Assembly: GCA_049999725.1 (NCBI GenBank)
Contig: JBNGIS010011092.1
Span: 1 to 58,070 of the forward strand
Reading direction: 5' to 3'
DNA length: 58,070 nt
From: Haplomitrium mnioides
Taxonomy: Eukaryota; Marchantiophyta; Haplomitriopsida; Calobryales
Part shown: in pieces, positions 42,520-53,510 of the stretch
Layout: the number at the start of each line of letters is the position of its first letter
How positions within the stretch are numbered: the first letter of the stretch is position 1
Notes under the pieces: generated by a model
What the model was told of the DNA's origin: nothing
The model's database searches: none
Seen by the model: only the letters and a program-made list of their open reading frames with translations
Translations under genes and position numbers: made by a program

Positions 42520-45515
42520 TGTCAGCCAGTGATTTGAAGCACTGAGACAGAATTCAGTAAATCAGAAGCAATTCTGAACCAGTGACCCTTAGCAAGTGTG
42601 AAGGTCTCTCAAGAACGACGGATTACTCTCAAATAGATAGTTAAGAGTAGGACGCATGATTCCTAGGAGAGAAACAAGATCATGGCGGGAGGATGAGAAG
42701 AGGGTAGTGATCATCAGCCAGAGGAGGGGTCCCATTTCAAAATCCGAAGCAGGACAGCAGGAACCCGTGAGCCTCGGGGAGAATGCGGGGATCGTGGTCG
42801 AGCAGGGGAGAAGGGAACGACCAATCCATGCGAAGTGATCCGAGAAGAAAGAACAAATCCACAAGCTGACATCCGAAGGCAATCAGGGGAGGCAGATCGC
42901 AGGCATGTCCTGCAGCGGCCAACAATCGGGAATCAAGGATTGGGGAAGAAATGAGGAACTAAGATTGTCACAAGGGTGTGCAAGGCTAGGGAAGAGGGAC
43001 GCCTCGATCCCGCAAGCAAAAGCGTGTCTGCAAGAGCCGATCCAACTCATTCTTCGAATCCGCGAATCCACGGAAACGTGGCAGCTCCAAGGAGTCCGCG
43101 GGTCTACGGGAAGCCGCCTTCCTAAGTGGAGATCCCACTTAAGGTGGTTTCGATCCGTCTTACGACGTGGGAGCCCCACTTAAGAGGGATCCGCGAAGAG
43201 TCCAAACAGGGATCTCCGAGGAAGTGCTGAAAGGGTGACATAGCGTGGGTCTGTCCGAAGGAAGACGGAAGATGCAAGAAGGGTGATTCATCAACGTTCC
43301 AACCAAAGAAGAACCAAGGAAGTCGAAAGGGCGACTTAGCGGGGATTTGCCAGGAGGAAAAGCAAAGAAGAGCTGAAAGGGAGATAAATCGTCGACGAGA
43401 TCGACAAAGAGCGAAGGGAGTCCGCAGCGGCTTCTCGGATGACGTGGCGAGCATTGGGAGTTTGTGGAGAGATTCAAAAACGTGGACGAAGGGGAGTGTA
43501 GTTCACGGGTCAACATCAGAAGAAGGGTCAGCGCGACGGTCCGCCTACCCCTTTGCGGGGCGGCGTCGGGCGGCGCCCTTCGGACGACATGGCGCTGTGA
43601 GAAGTAAGGAGAGGATTCTGAAGGTCAATTGCGGAAAGGAGTCAGCCGACGGTCAGCCTACCCCTTTGTGAGGTGGCGTCGGATGGTGCCTTGCGGATGA
43701 CGTGGCAACTCAAGGAACCTCGCGCAAGTCAGAGGACACGTGGCAGCAAGGGAAAGCTAATCGGATCTCAGGCCGCGAGCGGGTCAACTTCGGAAGGGAA
43801 AGTGAAAGCGACGGTTAGCCTGCACGGGAATCTGCTGAGATTCCGTGGACAAGGTTCCGCGGGGTGCTTCGGAACTATTTTCCGAAGGACTCTTCGGACC
43901 TGGCTCCGCGGGAATCTGCAGAATCTGTATCCGCAAGATTCCTAAAATGCCTTGTTGTTGTTGTACTTGTCATTTCTCGACCAACTAACGGGACACGCGA
44001 CGCGCGCCTATCTTCCGTGGTAACGAGATTAACGACCATTGAAGCCACGCGTCGACATTTCCCGTTATGAGCCTAATTGGATTAACGAATTCAAACGAAG
44101 GGCGCCGGGATTCACGAGGAGACGCGGCGATTGCTCGAGGGGGGTATACATCGAAGGACGTCGATTCTGAAAGGGGGATGCAGAGGCAATCCTAGGGCGC
44201 GAGGCGACAACATGCGAAGGGGAATCGCAACGAGGGGGGCTGGATTGAGAATTCACTGAAAAGACCACGTGAAGCAAAGTTACTAGCTCAGGGGATCCGG
44301 GGGATTCAGAGGAGGACTGGAGGGAGATCTAGGTGACCTCATCTTTGCAGGCGGACTTGGGTGGAGGGTTACTGATACGGGGTCTCGATTGAATTCTGGC
44401 CAGCTAAGACTTTGGGAGAGGCCACCATGGGAGGACTTGGGGTCGTTTCTGCATTCTCTGTGTAGGAGCATCACGATCTGATGACAAGGAAATCTCAACG
44501 AGGGGCGGCTGGAGTTAGAATTCATTGAGAAGATCACGTGAAGCAGAGTTACACGCTCAGAGTATCCGGGGGATTTAGAGGAGGAATGGAGGGAGATCCA
44601 AGTAACCTCATCCTTGCAGACGGACCTGGGTGGAGGGTTACTAATACGGGGGTCTAGAAGGGATTCGGCCAGTTATGACTTTGGGAGAGGCTGCCGAGTG
44701 AGGAGCTTGGAGTTGTCTCTGCCATTCCTTGTGCGAGAGTATCACCCCAAAGTGTTCGGAGTACACTCTGTAATTAATCTCAAGTGGAGCTGAAAAGGGG
44801 GGGGGGGCTGCGTTAGTACCCACGTACTGCGTAGTAAGACTCCTCAAGGCTCGGAGTGGAGTGGGTTACCTACAGTCGGGAGGACTGTGCTTTTGCAGAG
44901 GTGGAACTAAAATAAATCCTCTTCCTAGCATGAGGAAGTAAAGTCAGGACTTCTCGCGAGGGAAGTATCAAAACTATCTGGATAAAGGTGCGTAAGTGGT
45001 GAGTGTTGGGCTGCAAACTGTAAGGCAACAAAGGATTCAGAAGGGAAGTCAGTTGGTGGATCTGTCCAGAGGTTTTCAAGGACTATGTTCCTATTCACAG
45101 TACATAGTGTAAATAGTTGGTGTATCAAAGTGTAGTTAGATTCTCATTTTGCATTTGATTTCATGCAGTAGAGTAGTACAAAATATATCAGGACAATTGA
45201 GCAAACCTTGAGACAGCTCGGAAGGGGGAATGCAGTCCCTGTGACAACGAAATGATCCTAGGGGGAAATGCTCTCTGGTTATAATCCTGTGGTATAGTTT
45301 TGTGATTCATTCATCCTAGGATAGTTGAGATCTGTTGTACTCAATTTGTGACAACTTTGAAAGAGGGAGTACAGACTTCTGTAATTGTTCCAATCACTTA
45401 TAAGGTGGCAGGACCTCAAGTTTTGGTCCTTGGAATACACAGACAAAATTACACAAGGAAGATTGAGTGTGCTGAATACTGACTTGAGTTTGGAATAAGT
45501 GATTGTAGTGAGGTG
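42520..45515 (+). repeat. 3' LTR of element A, interrupted at 45516
   Basis: Starts TGTCAGCCAGTG. Relative to the 5' LTR it lacks about 70 bp at 43818 (the 5' copy has a third CCCCTTGTGGGGCGG unit there). Hairpin CCTAAGTGG/CCACTTAAGG at 43121-43144. The part from 44907 on is lost from the assembled 5' copy. It ends in AGGTG (45511-45515) at the left end of gene-capturing copy 3; the rest of the LTR was not found on the other side. Confidence 0.8.
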
Positions 45516-46255
45516 TGTTGGGGTCATAATTGCAAAGCATAGGGGGAGGAGCTCTGCACTTCACTGAAACTTACATACATGTAACAAACAACATAACATA
45601 CCACATCTGAGAGAGAAGGTGGATGAATACAAGTAACTGAAAGGTAATACATGTGTCTTTATATATTTTGTGTCATACCCCAATGTCTACCCCCACAATC
45701 GTGTGTCGCAATTTACCCAACTACTATCAAGATCTCTACCATCCATATCTTCCTAACTTCATATCTTCCAAAATCCAAACTACTGACTAATCCAGGTGTC
45801 CTACGTGCGGTCTTCACCTTGTGGGAGTCAACACAATGCTTCAGACCTTCCAGCCTCATCATGTATGACAGTGACAAGCTGCCATAACTCCCTACTGGTG
45901 TCATCAGTTCCCGACAGCTGGTTTCAATCAACGACCTTCATGCTGAGTTTCTGCCACTCTCCGGAGGTAACGGGAAAACTCAGCCATGATGATGCCTTGC
46001 ACTTCACTCACCTTCCTCTCCAACTCCAACTTCAACAAATGACAATTACTACACAAATGCTCTGCCACCAGCTACAGGGCATGGTTCTAGATTTCTGATC
46101 TCCCTGCAGCCTGCAACAACTCACAAAGGCAGTGCTGGCCTGACTGTTGTCTCTTTTTTTTTTTTTTTTAAAAATTTCTCAGGTCTCCAATTCCCAGGCC
46201 AGACCTGCAAACAAACACATGCACTTCTAACAGAAAACTTTCACAATCCACAACC
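45516..46255 (-). repeat. Shared 3' module of gene-capturing unit, copy 3
   Basis: Reverse complement matches 40479-41215 throughout, including TATATAAAGACACATG and GCATCATCATGGCTGAG. A run of 14 T (about 46156-46170) on the + strand is a local expansion. Confidence 0.85.
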
Positions 46256-46840
46256 CCAACCTTCTTCTTATGCTTGCTGCTCTTGGACTGTTTTTTCTTG
46301 CTTGCTGCAGAATAGAGTCTTCAACTTTGTTGCCTCTTGAATGTCACCCTCATGGTCTTCTATACTCCATCTCTTCAACAATTGAACTCCAACAACGATC
46401 TTTGCTCCTTCAATCTCTTTTTTCCCAATGATTCCTACTTCACCAATTGTAGCAAGCCTTGCTCTATTCAAATTCTTCCTTGCATGGCAGTGAGTACTCT
46501 GCAACAGTTAAGGCCTCCTCAAATAGAATGCAAAAGTTCCCCTTCAGGGCTCAAATCGCCCAGTCTTCCTAAGTTACTTGGCTGAACTGCTTTCTAAAAA
46601 ATGACAGCAACAGCCTCTCTCGAGATCGTCACATTTGGATCAGCTACCATTTGCACCAACGTATCTCCACCTTCTCATATGCAACCGCATTGTAGCCTCC
46701 TCATTCCTTTTCGTAGAACCTGGCCAACTCCAGGAAATCACAGCTTAGCAGAAAAAACCGCAGACCTCCTCTTCCCCTTACAAGCCCAAATAGAGTAGTC
46801 TCTCACAGTTTGAATAGACTCATCAAGGACAAGATCTTTC
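46256..46840 (-). other. Coding-like stretch between module and phytochrome in copy 3
   Basis: - strand frames include LVQMVADPNVTISREAVAVI, then RVTFKRQQS and SKKKQSKSSKHKKK. It may be a degraded fragment of another gene, or the frame-shifted continuation of phytochrome, whose sequence it does not visibly match. Not identified. Confidence 0.3.
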
Positions 46841-47260
46841 ACAAGTGACTGCCCATAGCCTCCCTCACTGGAAGCCCAGTCAACTCAGCTACCTTGGCAT
46901 TCCGACCATTTATGAAACCACTAGAGTCCACAGCTAAAATTGGTGCATTTGTTGTTTCTATTAACCTCACCATCCCATTTGCAACTATGCTCAGCTCATC
47001 CATCCCCTACAGCTTCAGATCATTTAGCCGTGCATGCACCATAGTCTTTGTCTCACTTTCGTCAATATCCTGGAAAGAGCCCCGTAATATAAGTTGCAGA
47101 GAATGAATTGCATCCATTTCCACGTCTTCCCAAGGCAAGCTCCTTTGCTTTACTACATCCAAGAATGCTTTGAAAGAAGACCTTGGGTGCATCTTCCGTC
47201 CATCATCCTTTTCGTTGGGATCATGCTTGGCGCCCCCCCATTTCGCCTTCGACAATCACA
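46841..47260 (-). pseudogene. Captured phytochrome fragment (end of PHY domain to PAS1)
   Basis: The open frame at 47007-47255 reads [60 protein letters not shown] and HARLNDLKL, then continues after a stop: [40 protein letters not shown]. This is the tongue-proximal end of the PHY domain, the helical linker and the first PAS domain of plant phytochromes, red/far-red photoreceptors. The chromophore-binding GAF region and kinase-like end are absent. Upstream similarity stops abruptly at about 47255. The WGGAKHDP and [14 protein letters not shown] signatures make the assignment secure; which phytochrome it derives from is not determinable. Confidence 0.92.
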
Positions 47261-48152
47261 ACTCCGGACAAACGACCCGTTTTTCTTGAACATCCTTCCT
47301 GCAGCAGTGCGCCCTTCTACAGTCGTATTCTTCCCAAAACGTTCAGCAGAAGAGGGGAACCAATGATGACTCCCCTGTTTCAAACCAGGCTCTAATGTAC
47401 TCTCATGCGCAGCTCGCCATGCATGAAGCCATCAAGGGGTCTTTCATCTGGAACATTTCCCAAGTGAGCCCGCTCTCAAAAAACCATTGCTCCTCTATTC
47501 AAAATGGAAATTCTGCCTGTCGATGTCAATTCTAGCCTCGCTGAACAAACATGAGCTGCTCGGGATCTTAACCAAAACATAAGAGGGAGGACCCCTCCTC
47601 AATCTGCTCTACTTCTTGGACCTGCGACATACCTTCAAGCACTTTCAAAATATGATTTTGGCAAATTTTGGAGCTCCTAGTGTGTTGAACAGCCATTACT
47701 GCCTCCGATCATGAAGTTATTCCCTGCCTGCCTAACCTGTGTCCAGTCCCATGCCCGGACCCGAATCCCGATTTTTTCTTACCTCTTTGCGCATTGTCCG
47801 CAATATTCTCCACTTCACCTTCAAAGCTCAATAAACTAGCACTTGAAGCATTGGTCCCCTTCGCTTTTCCTTCTTAGATCCCAACTTACCTGTCGCGGAC
47901 GCTCTCTTGATAACCTTGCGTCCACCATCTTCCTCATCTTCAGCAAAACTCAGAAGCTTTGGCCCAGCGATTTTCGGCAAAGGCTTCTACTTCTGCCAGA
48001 TCACCTACATAAGGCCTGACATGAGAAAAGGCGAGACTCCTCTTCCCCCATGAACTGCATGGCTTGGTCAGTCCCCCCAAATGCCTCAGATTCTCTCGAA
48101 AGAAGACCATCCCAAGAAAGTCCTCTACGACAACCCACTTTAGTAGCAAATC
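47261..48152 (-). other. Unidentified coding-like stretch in copy 3
   Basis: - strand pieces such as SSASLLSFEGEVENIADNAQ, RGKKKSGFGSGHGTGHRLGR and FSHVRPYVGDLAEVEAFAEN look like former protein sequence. The frame changes several times. I do not recognise the gene. Confidence 0.3.
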
Positions 48153-48510
48153 CTATTCATAAAGAAAGTCAAGCTCATGTTGTTGCAGACTGCAGGGCAG
48201 CTGCTGCTGCGTTTGCAACCTCAAAACAGAGCATGCTCCTCCTGTACCGTCGTAAGAATATGCCCTCGCATTCCTCTCTTCCCCACTCTTTACACCGTAA
48301 TGTGAAGCATGCCGACCATCGTAGGCATCCCTTTGGCCATCAAACCCATCATGCTGACCATCATAAGAATCCTTTTGATGTTGGTAGTTGTCGGTCTGTC
48401 CTGCCACCCACTGCTGCTGTTGTTGCTCTCCTCCGCCATATCCATAATCCGGCACGTGAGGAAGGCCATTTTGAGATGGATACTCAGATGAACCACGGTT
48501 GAAGCTTTGC
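48153..48510 (-). pseudogene. Gly/Tyr/Gln-rich coding-like fragment in copy 3
   Basis: Open on the - strand: SSEYPSQNGLPHVPDYGYGG, GEQQQQQWVAGQ, then five DGQHDGFDGQRDAYDGRHAS-type repeats of about seven residues and a stop. The composition resembles low-complexity regions of RNA-binding proteins, but no domain is present. Probably captured; identity unknown. Confidence 0.4.
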
Positions 48511-48512
48511 TC

Positions 48513-49490
48513 ACATGTGGCAAACAGAGGATTAAAGAAAATAGAAGGCTCTAAGATAAAGACAAGTGGCAGAAGGAGAACTTAAGAAAAGTGGAAGGTT
48601 GTAAAGATAAGGATACGTGGTAGAAGGAGAATAAAAATAAAGGGTGGTTCAATCAGTGAGAGAAGGAAAATGGTGGTCCAATTAGAAGAGGATAGAAAAG
48701 GAACCAATGAAGTTCCTCCACTGTAACGGTCATTAACTATAGTAACCCATAACTAAAAATGAAGTAAGATATAGTGTCAACTATGTCTAAAAAGCTATTG
48801 CTAAGTTAGAATAGAAAAAAATGGTTGCTACTATAGAGAGTTGGACACGTGGCAAGAGTAGAGAAAGTCAACAAATTAAAGTGAAAGAGAGAGTCTAAAT
48901 AGACTACATTAGAAGAGGATAATAACACATAGCAAGTGGAGAATTAAAGTAAAAAGAGGATTCTAAAGATAAGAACATGTGGCAGAAGGAGAACTAAAGA
49001 GATGGAAGGTTCTAAAGATAAAGACACGTGGCAGAAAGAGAACTAAATAGAGATGAAAGGTTCTAAAGATAATGACACATGGCAGAAAGAGAATAAAAGT
49101 AAAGGGTGGTCCAATAGGAGTAAGAGAGAAAAGAGGAGTCCAAGTAGAAGAGGATAGAAAAAGAACCAATGGGGTTCTTCCACCTATATAAGCAAATTGC
49201 TTTCTATCAAGTACATAAAGAACGGAGAGTGTCTTGTTTGGCATCTCTTACCTTGTGGGTTTTCGAAATTTCTTGTGTGCTTCTTTTATATGTGTTTGTG
49301 CTAACTTGTGTGAAATATATGTGTGTAGTGCTACATCCACCTATGTAAGCGAAATGCTTTCTACTTAGTATACAAAGAAGGGAGAGTGCATTGTTAGATA
49401 TCTCTTACCTTGTGGGTTTTTGAAGTTTCTTGTGCACTACTCTTGTATGATGTAATTGTGTTAATGTGTTTGTGTAATATATGTGTGTGG
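48513..49490 (+). repeat. Outer G3-family LTR, truncated at both ends
   Basis: 48513-48721 and 49336-49490 together match 26025-26398 of the G3 LTR (GCAAACAGAGGATTAAAG..., GTCCAATTAGAAGAGGATAG, then CACCTATGTAAGCG and CATCTCTTACCTTGTGGG-type sequence). The end lacks TAGTGTTACAA and passes straight to TGGTGTTAGAGATAAG, a remnant of the primer-binding site. A solo LTR of the same family lies inside. Confidence 0.75.
48722..49335 (+). mobile_element. Solo LTR of the G3 family, inserted in an LTR of its own family
   Basis: Starts TGTAACGGTC and ends GTAGTGCTACA; perfect 5-bp duplication TCCAC (48717-48721 and 49336-49340). Length 614 bp. It contains four modules with a G-box-like core: ACACGTGGC at 48845 and 49024, ACATGTGGC at 48975, ACACATGGC at 49075, three of them preceded by GATAA. 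TATA-like CACCTATATAAGC at about 49180. Confidence 0.9.
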
Positions 49491-49509
49491 TGTTAGAGAT
49501 AAGATTACT
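49491..49509. other. Short spacer between outer LTR and element C
   Basis: Contains TTACT (49505-49509), the probable target duplication of element C; the partner copy is not in the window. Confidence 0.5.
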
Positions 49510-52500
49510 TGTTGTCACAACCCTTCCTCCTTCCTTAACCTCCAATTGATGTTATTTCAGAGGAAAAGAAGGACAAAGAATAATCGGGCTCTTTAATGAG
49601 ACGGCCCCAACACCTTCATTAGTGAATTCAGGTCTTAACAATCCTGAACTTCTCACCTTGCATTTCCACATTACTCTCAACCTACCCAAACATCAGTCAG
49701 GTCTGCATTCCTTCCTACCACACACAGAGCAACCACAACTCGATTGACTTCGGAGTACTCACCAATACTGTGCTTGATATAAATTTGGATTGCAGATATT
49801 CAATGTCACCTCCTATGTACAGGAGTGTATGCACTTATTACACAAGAATGAACTTGCAGCATTTTCCTACAGGCTGCATCATAACACCACCAAGGCTAAA
49901 ACACTCCTCCAAGTACTGAACTATCAACAGGGCCAGTTACTCCAGCACCCAAACAAGCAGAGCTATCTGATTTATTCTCTCAACAGAATAGAAATTACAA
50001 CCTAAGCGTGGAACCCTACTTATTAGCCTTCCTACGCATGTGCAGAACTATCTTCCTCTCTTCCTAACTCTCCTTACATCACTCTACAAACACAACAACA
50101 CCAGAAACATTACTCTCCATACTACTCTCTCCTCACTCACACATCCTGTCCAGATAGTTTTTTAACTTCCCTCGCGAGAAGCCCTGAATTTACTTCCTCA
50201 TGCTAGGAGAAGGTCTTATTTAACTTCCACCTCTGGAAGACAGTTCTCCCAGCTGTTGGATCACCCATTCCACCCGAGAATTGGCTGGATCTTCCCCGCA
50301 ATCCGCAGGCACTAACGTGGCCACTCCTCTCCCTTCTCCACAAGATTGTAACACCAGTAGTACTCTCCTAATGCTTTTGAGACTGATCTCTTGCACAATC
50401 CAAAGCTGAGACGACACTAGAACCCCCCTTAGCTACCCCTCACAAAATACAAACTTAAAGAATCCTCCTCTCTTCTAAGTGTTGGTCTACCTCCAAATGT
50501 TGGTCTGCCTTCAAATGTGAGTCCACTTGAGTAGTCTGAGCCTCTAGAGCCTCTTGCTCAACGATTCCCAGCACCTCCTCAGTCTACCTTCACCTTGTGA
50601 TGGCCTTCCCTCACGAGTATACGCACCTCACCAGAGGTCTCACCAGAACTCTCTCCTCCGTATTCCGCTGCTTTCTCTGCACAAAATTATCCGTCCTTCT
50701 TCTCCAAAGTGAGGTCCCCTATATCCCCATGTGCAAATTTCCTCATGCCTTTGTTTTTTCCCCTCTTTGCGATTTGGATTGTTGCTGGTTTTGGATGCTG
50801 ATCGGTGGAAGTTTGGCGTGGATCTGCAAAGGTTTGACGCAGACCGTAGAATGCAAACTCCAAGGCTCGGCTTAATTCTGCAAGGTGATGAAGCTTGGTG
50901 CAGATCTGATGTTAATTCCAAGGGCTTGGCTTAATTCTACAAGGCGACGAAGCTTGGTGCAGATCTGGTGTTAATTCCAAGGTTCGTTTCGAAGTTGACT
51001 ATCGATCCAAAGTGTTCTACGGGCGCCCTCGAAACACCACGTTTTCACAAAGGTTCGTGGACACTCCGAAGAATCCTACGGGCTCCCTCAAAGCGCCACA
51101 TTTTCGCAAAGGTCCAAGATTCCCGCAGAATCTCTAAGATCCCCGCTGATTCCCCATATTCCCGCTGAGGGTGCCACGTAATCCGTTGTGGCACCGTCCG
51201 ACGTCGCCTTGCAAAGGGGTAAGCGGACCGTCACGCTGACTAAATCTTTGTTTCATCACTCTTTCTTCTTATAATAGAGCTGCACTATATCCTTGTTTCA
51301 GCAACCCTTGTTCTCCCCCCAACGGATCATTGTTAAGTGGTCTCAATCGGATCTCCGTTAACTGGAATCCCCACATCGGAAGACGAATCGAAACCCCTTT
51401 AAGTGGGCTCCCCTTGTTCCTTCTCTAGCCGGACTGTCGATTTATCACCCTTTCGGTATCTTGTTCCCCTTCTGGCCGGACCTTTGATATATCACTATTT
51501 TGACACCTTCTGTCCCTCCTCTGGTCGGACCTTCGATTGATTGCCCTTTCGGCACCCTTGTTCTTTGTGAAACATCGTCTTATCTTCATTTTGGATTCCT
51601 CTTCTTCTCTACATCGGACTCTTCATTCTCGATAATTCCCTTGATATAGGACCTTAGAGGCTCCTTCTCTTCACTAAGGCGTGGAAAAGTTCGATGTAAG
51701 AATGATAGACTCCACAGATCCATTTCAAACTTTCTGAAGACGTCCGATTCAAACTTTCAAAATCACCTTCCTCTCGTCCGAATCTTCGACATGTCACCTT
51801 TCCGGCGACTTCCTTCCATCGTCCCATCGGATCCCTCTTAGGTGACCTCCCCACTTTGTAAGTTCAAACGGAACCCTATTAACCGGTCCTCTCCTCATTG
51901 GAAGACGAATCAGAACCACCTTAAATGGGCTCCCCACTTAGGAAGGCTGGTTTCCGCTTCGTTCTTCGGATCGGACACCACGGACATCGGACCTCGACTC
52001 CTCGCAAATCACTTGTTCTTCAATCCGATCGTTTGTCGTTTCGCTCATTCTCCTTCTTCGCGCATCCACTTCCCTCACTCTCATTCAATTCTCCACATTT
52101 CGTTTCTGCTCATAGAATTTCGCACCGGCTCTCGCGTAGGGATTCATCTCGCAGTGTTGCTTCTTCTTCATAAGAATTCTTCTCGGGCCTCTCATCTGGC
52201 CAACCCGCCGTAGGTCCCTTTCACTTGGATTCTTTGCAACAACATTCCTTGTTTCAAGACACCTCCTAGCAGGTTGGGACGTTCTCCAAGAGATAATCAC
52301 AGGGTCTTTGCTTCGTAAGGACCTTCTAAACCTTCATTCGTAGATCGCGGCCTTTGTTTCTTCGAATTTCCTCCTGCAATAGATTCTTCTCTCTCTTCCA
52401 TTCGAGCAATCACAGCAGCAAGGGGAAATTCTTTGCTCAGTAGGATATCGTTTTCGCACAGATCAATCACCTTGCATTCGATTTTCCTTTCAATTCATTT

Positions 52501-53391
52501 CTCATTAGAACCGTTCATGAAGTAGTTGCCACGCAGCAATCTCCGTCAATGAAATTCTTCTTCGCAGGGCTTTGGATCACAATTTATCGACTCCTTGCAC
52601 TCGATCAATTTTTCTTCGCAGCTCAATTAGTTGAACCTTCCATGCAGCTGATCAATTCTCCATGAAGAATTCTTCCAAAGCGAGTAGCAAGAACCCCCCT
52701 CAGAAGAGTTCGTTGTCGCTAGACACACGCTGACCTCCGCAAGCTGGGGATTTAGTCCTATAAGTTTCCCACGATGCTANNNNNNNNNNNNNNNNNNNNN
52801 NNNNNNNNNNNNNNNNNNNNNNNNNNNNNNNNNNNNNNNNNNNNNNNNNNNNNNNNNNNNNNNNNNNNNNNNNNNNNNNATCTCCGCAAGCTGGGGATTT
52901 AGTCCCATAAGTTTCCCATGTTGCTGTAGGAGTAGTATATAATGTTCTCCTGTTTTCTTCCTTTCGAGAGGCAGCCCCTAGAGAGGTGTAAGGCCACCGC
53001 ATATCCACTTCCTGCCTCTGGACGGACCTAGTTCATGGCTTACCCTTCCCCAGGGCACGCTGTCCTCCGAGTTAGATAGTTAGATAGATACAGGGTTAGT
53101 GGGCTTGGCTTGGCCCCCGACAAATATGTTAGTTTTATTACTTTTTATATTTTTATTTCTCCATCAGACCTTTGAAGTAAACTTTTCCTGATCCAACCTA
53201 ACACCACATTCCAATCGATTTCTTCCATGACTTGTGACCTCAATCCTCCCCTTCTCTCCAAGCATGCCTTGACCCCTTTTTATATACCTTGGAAGCCATT
53301 TTGACCCAAAACATCGAACCTACATGGCTTCTCACTTAATTTTAAATTTTTTTGAAAATATTACACGAAGTACCTTCAAACCTAGCTGACA
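49510..53391 (-). repeat. 3' LTR of element C, about 3.9 kb
   Basis: Related to A and B LTRs: the reverse complement contains CTAGGTCCGTCCAGAGGCAG, TTATATACTACTCC (TATA-like), the CCTAAGTGG/CCACTTAAGG-type hairpin (51919-51942), CGGTCCGCTTACCCCTTTGC and CTAGCATGAGGAAGTAAA. Open frames are not conserved between LTR copies and are not genes. The unusual length may include nested material I could not delimit. Confidence 0.7.
52780..52879. other. Assembly gap (100 N)
   Basis: The ~47 bp left of the gap (CTCCGCAAGCTGGGGATTTA...) recur immediately right of it with three differences. Either a tandem repeat or a collapsed or duplicated contig end. Confidence 0.9.
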
Positions 53392-53510
53392 TTACTCCCC
53401 TTTTAAATGTGCAGCATCCTCGCAAACATCCATCTTTCAATTGGGTAACTCTTTCGCTACATTTCATGCTCACCACACCACCTCTACTTTTAGAAGAAAA
53501 TTACCAAATA

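Larger units (their letters stand above)
34745..45515 (+). mobile_element. Element A: long-LTR, pol-less gypsy-type element
   Basis: Two direct LTRs (34745-37178 and 42520-45515) enclose 37189-42519. Both begin TGT(T/C)AGCCA(A/G)TGATTTGAAG. A polypurine tract AAAGGGGGAG sits just before the 3' LTR. The interior encodes only a gag start and a protease; no reverse transcriptase, RNase H or integrase is present, so it must use enzymes from elsewhere. In the first ~100 bp the two LTRs differ at seven positions, all transitions. A gene-capturing unit (37660-41215) lies inside, and another interrupts the 3' LTR at 45516. Confidence 0.85.
45516..48512 (-). mobile_element. Gene-capturing LTR-type unit, copy 3 (phytochrome)
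   Basis: Opposite orientation to copy 2. Its 3' end (read leftward) is TGACCCCAACA at 45516, matching the end of copy 2. The 3' module is 45516-46255. A phytochrome fragment and two unidentified coding-like stretches follow to the right, all on the - strand and so in sense with the unit. The 5' end with TGTTAGG is not found: at about 48512 the sequence changes abruptly to a gypsy LTR, so the unit is truncated there. Confidence 0.8.

Noticed and set aside
48050-48502. 150-residue + strand frame in gene-capturing copy 3
   Set aside because: It is antisense to the Gly/Tyr/Gln-rich fragment, which has clearer protein-like repeats, and matches nothing.
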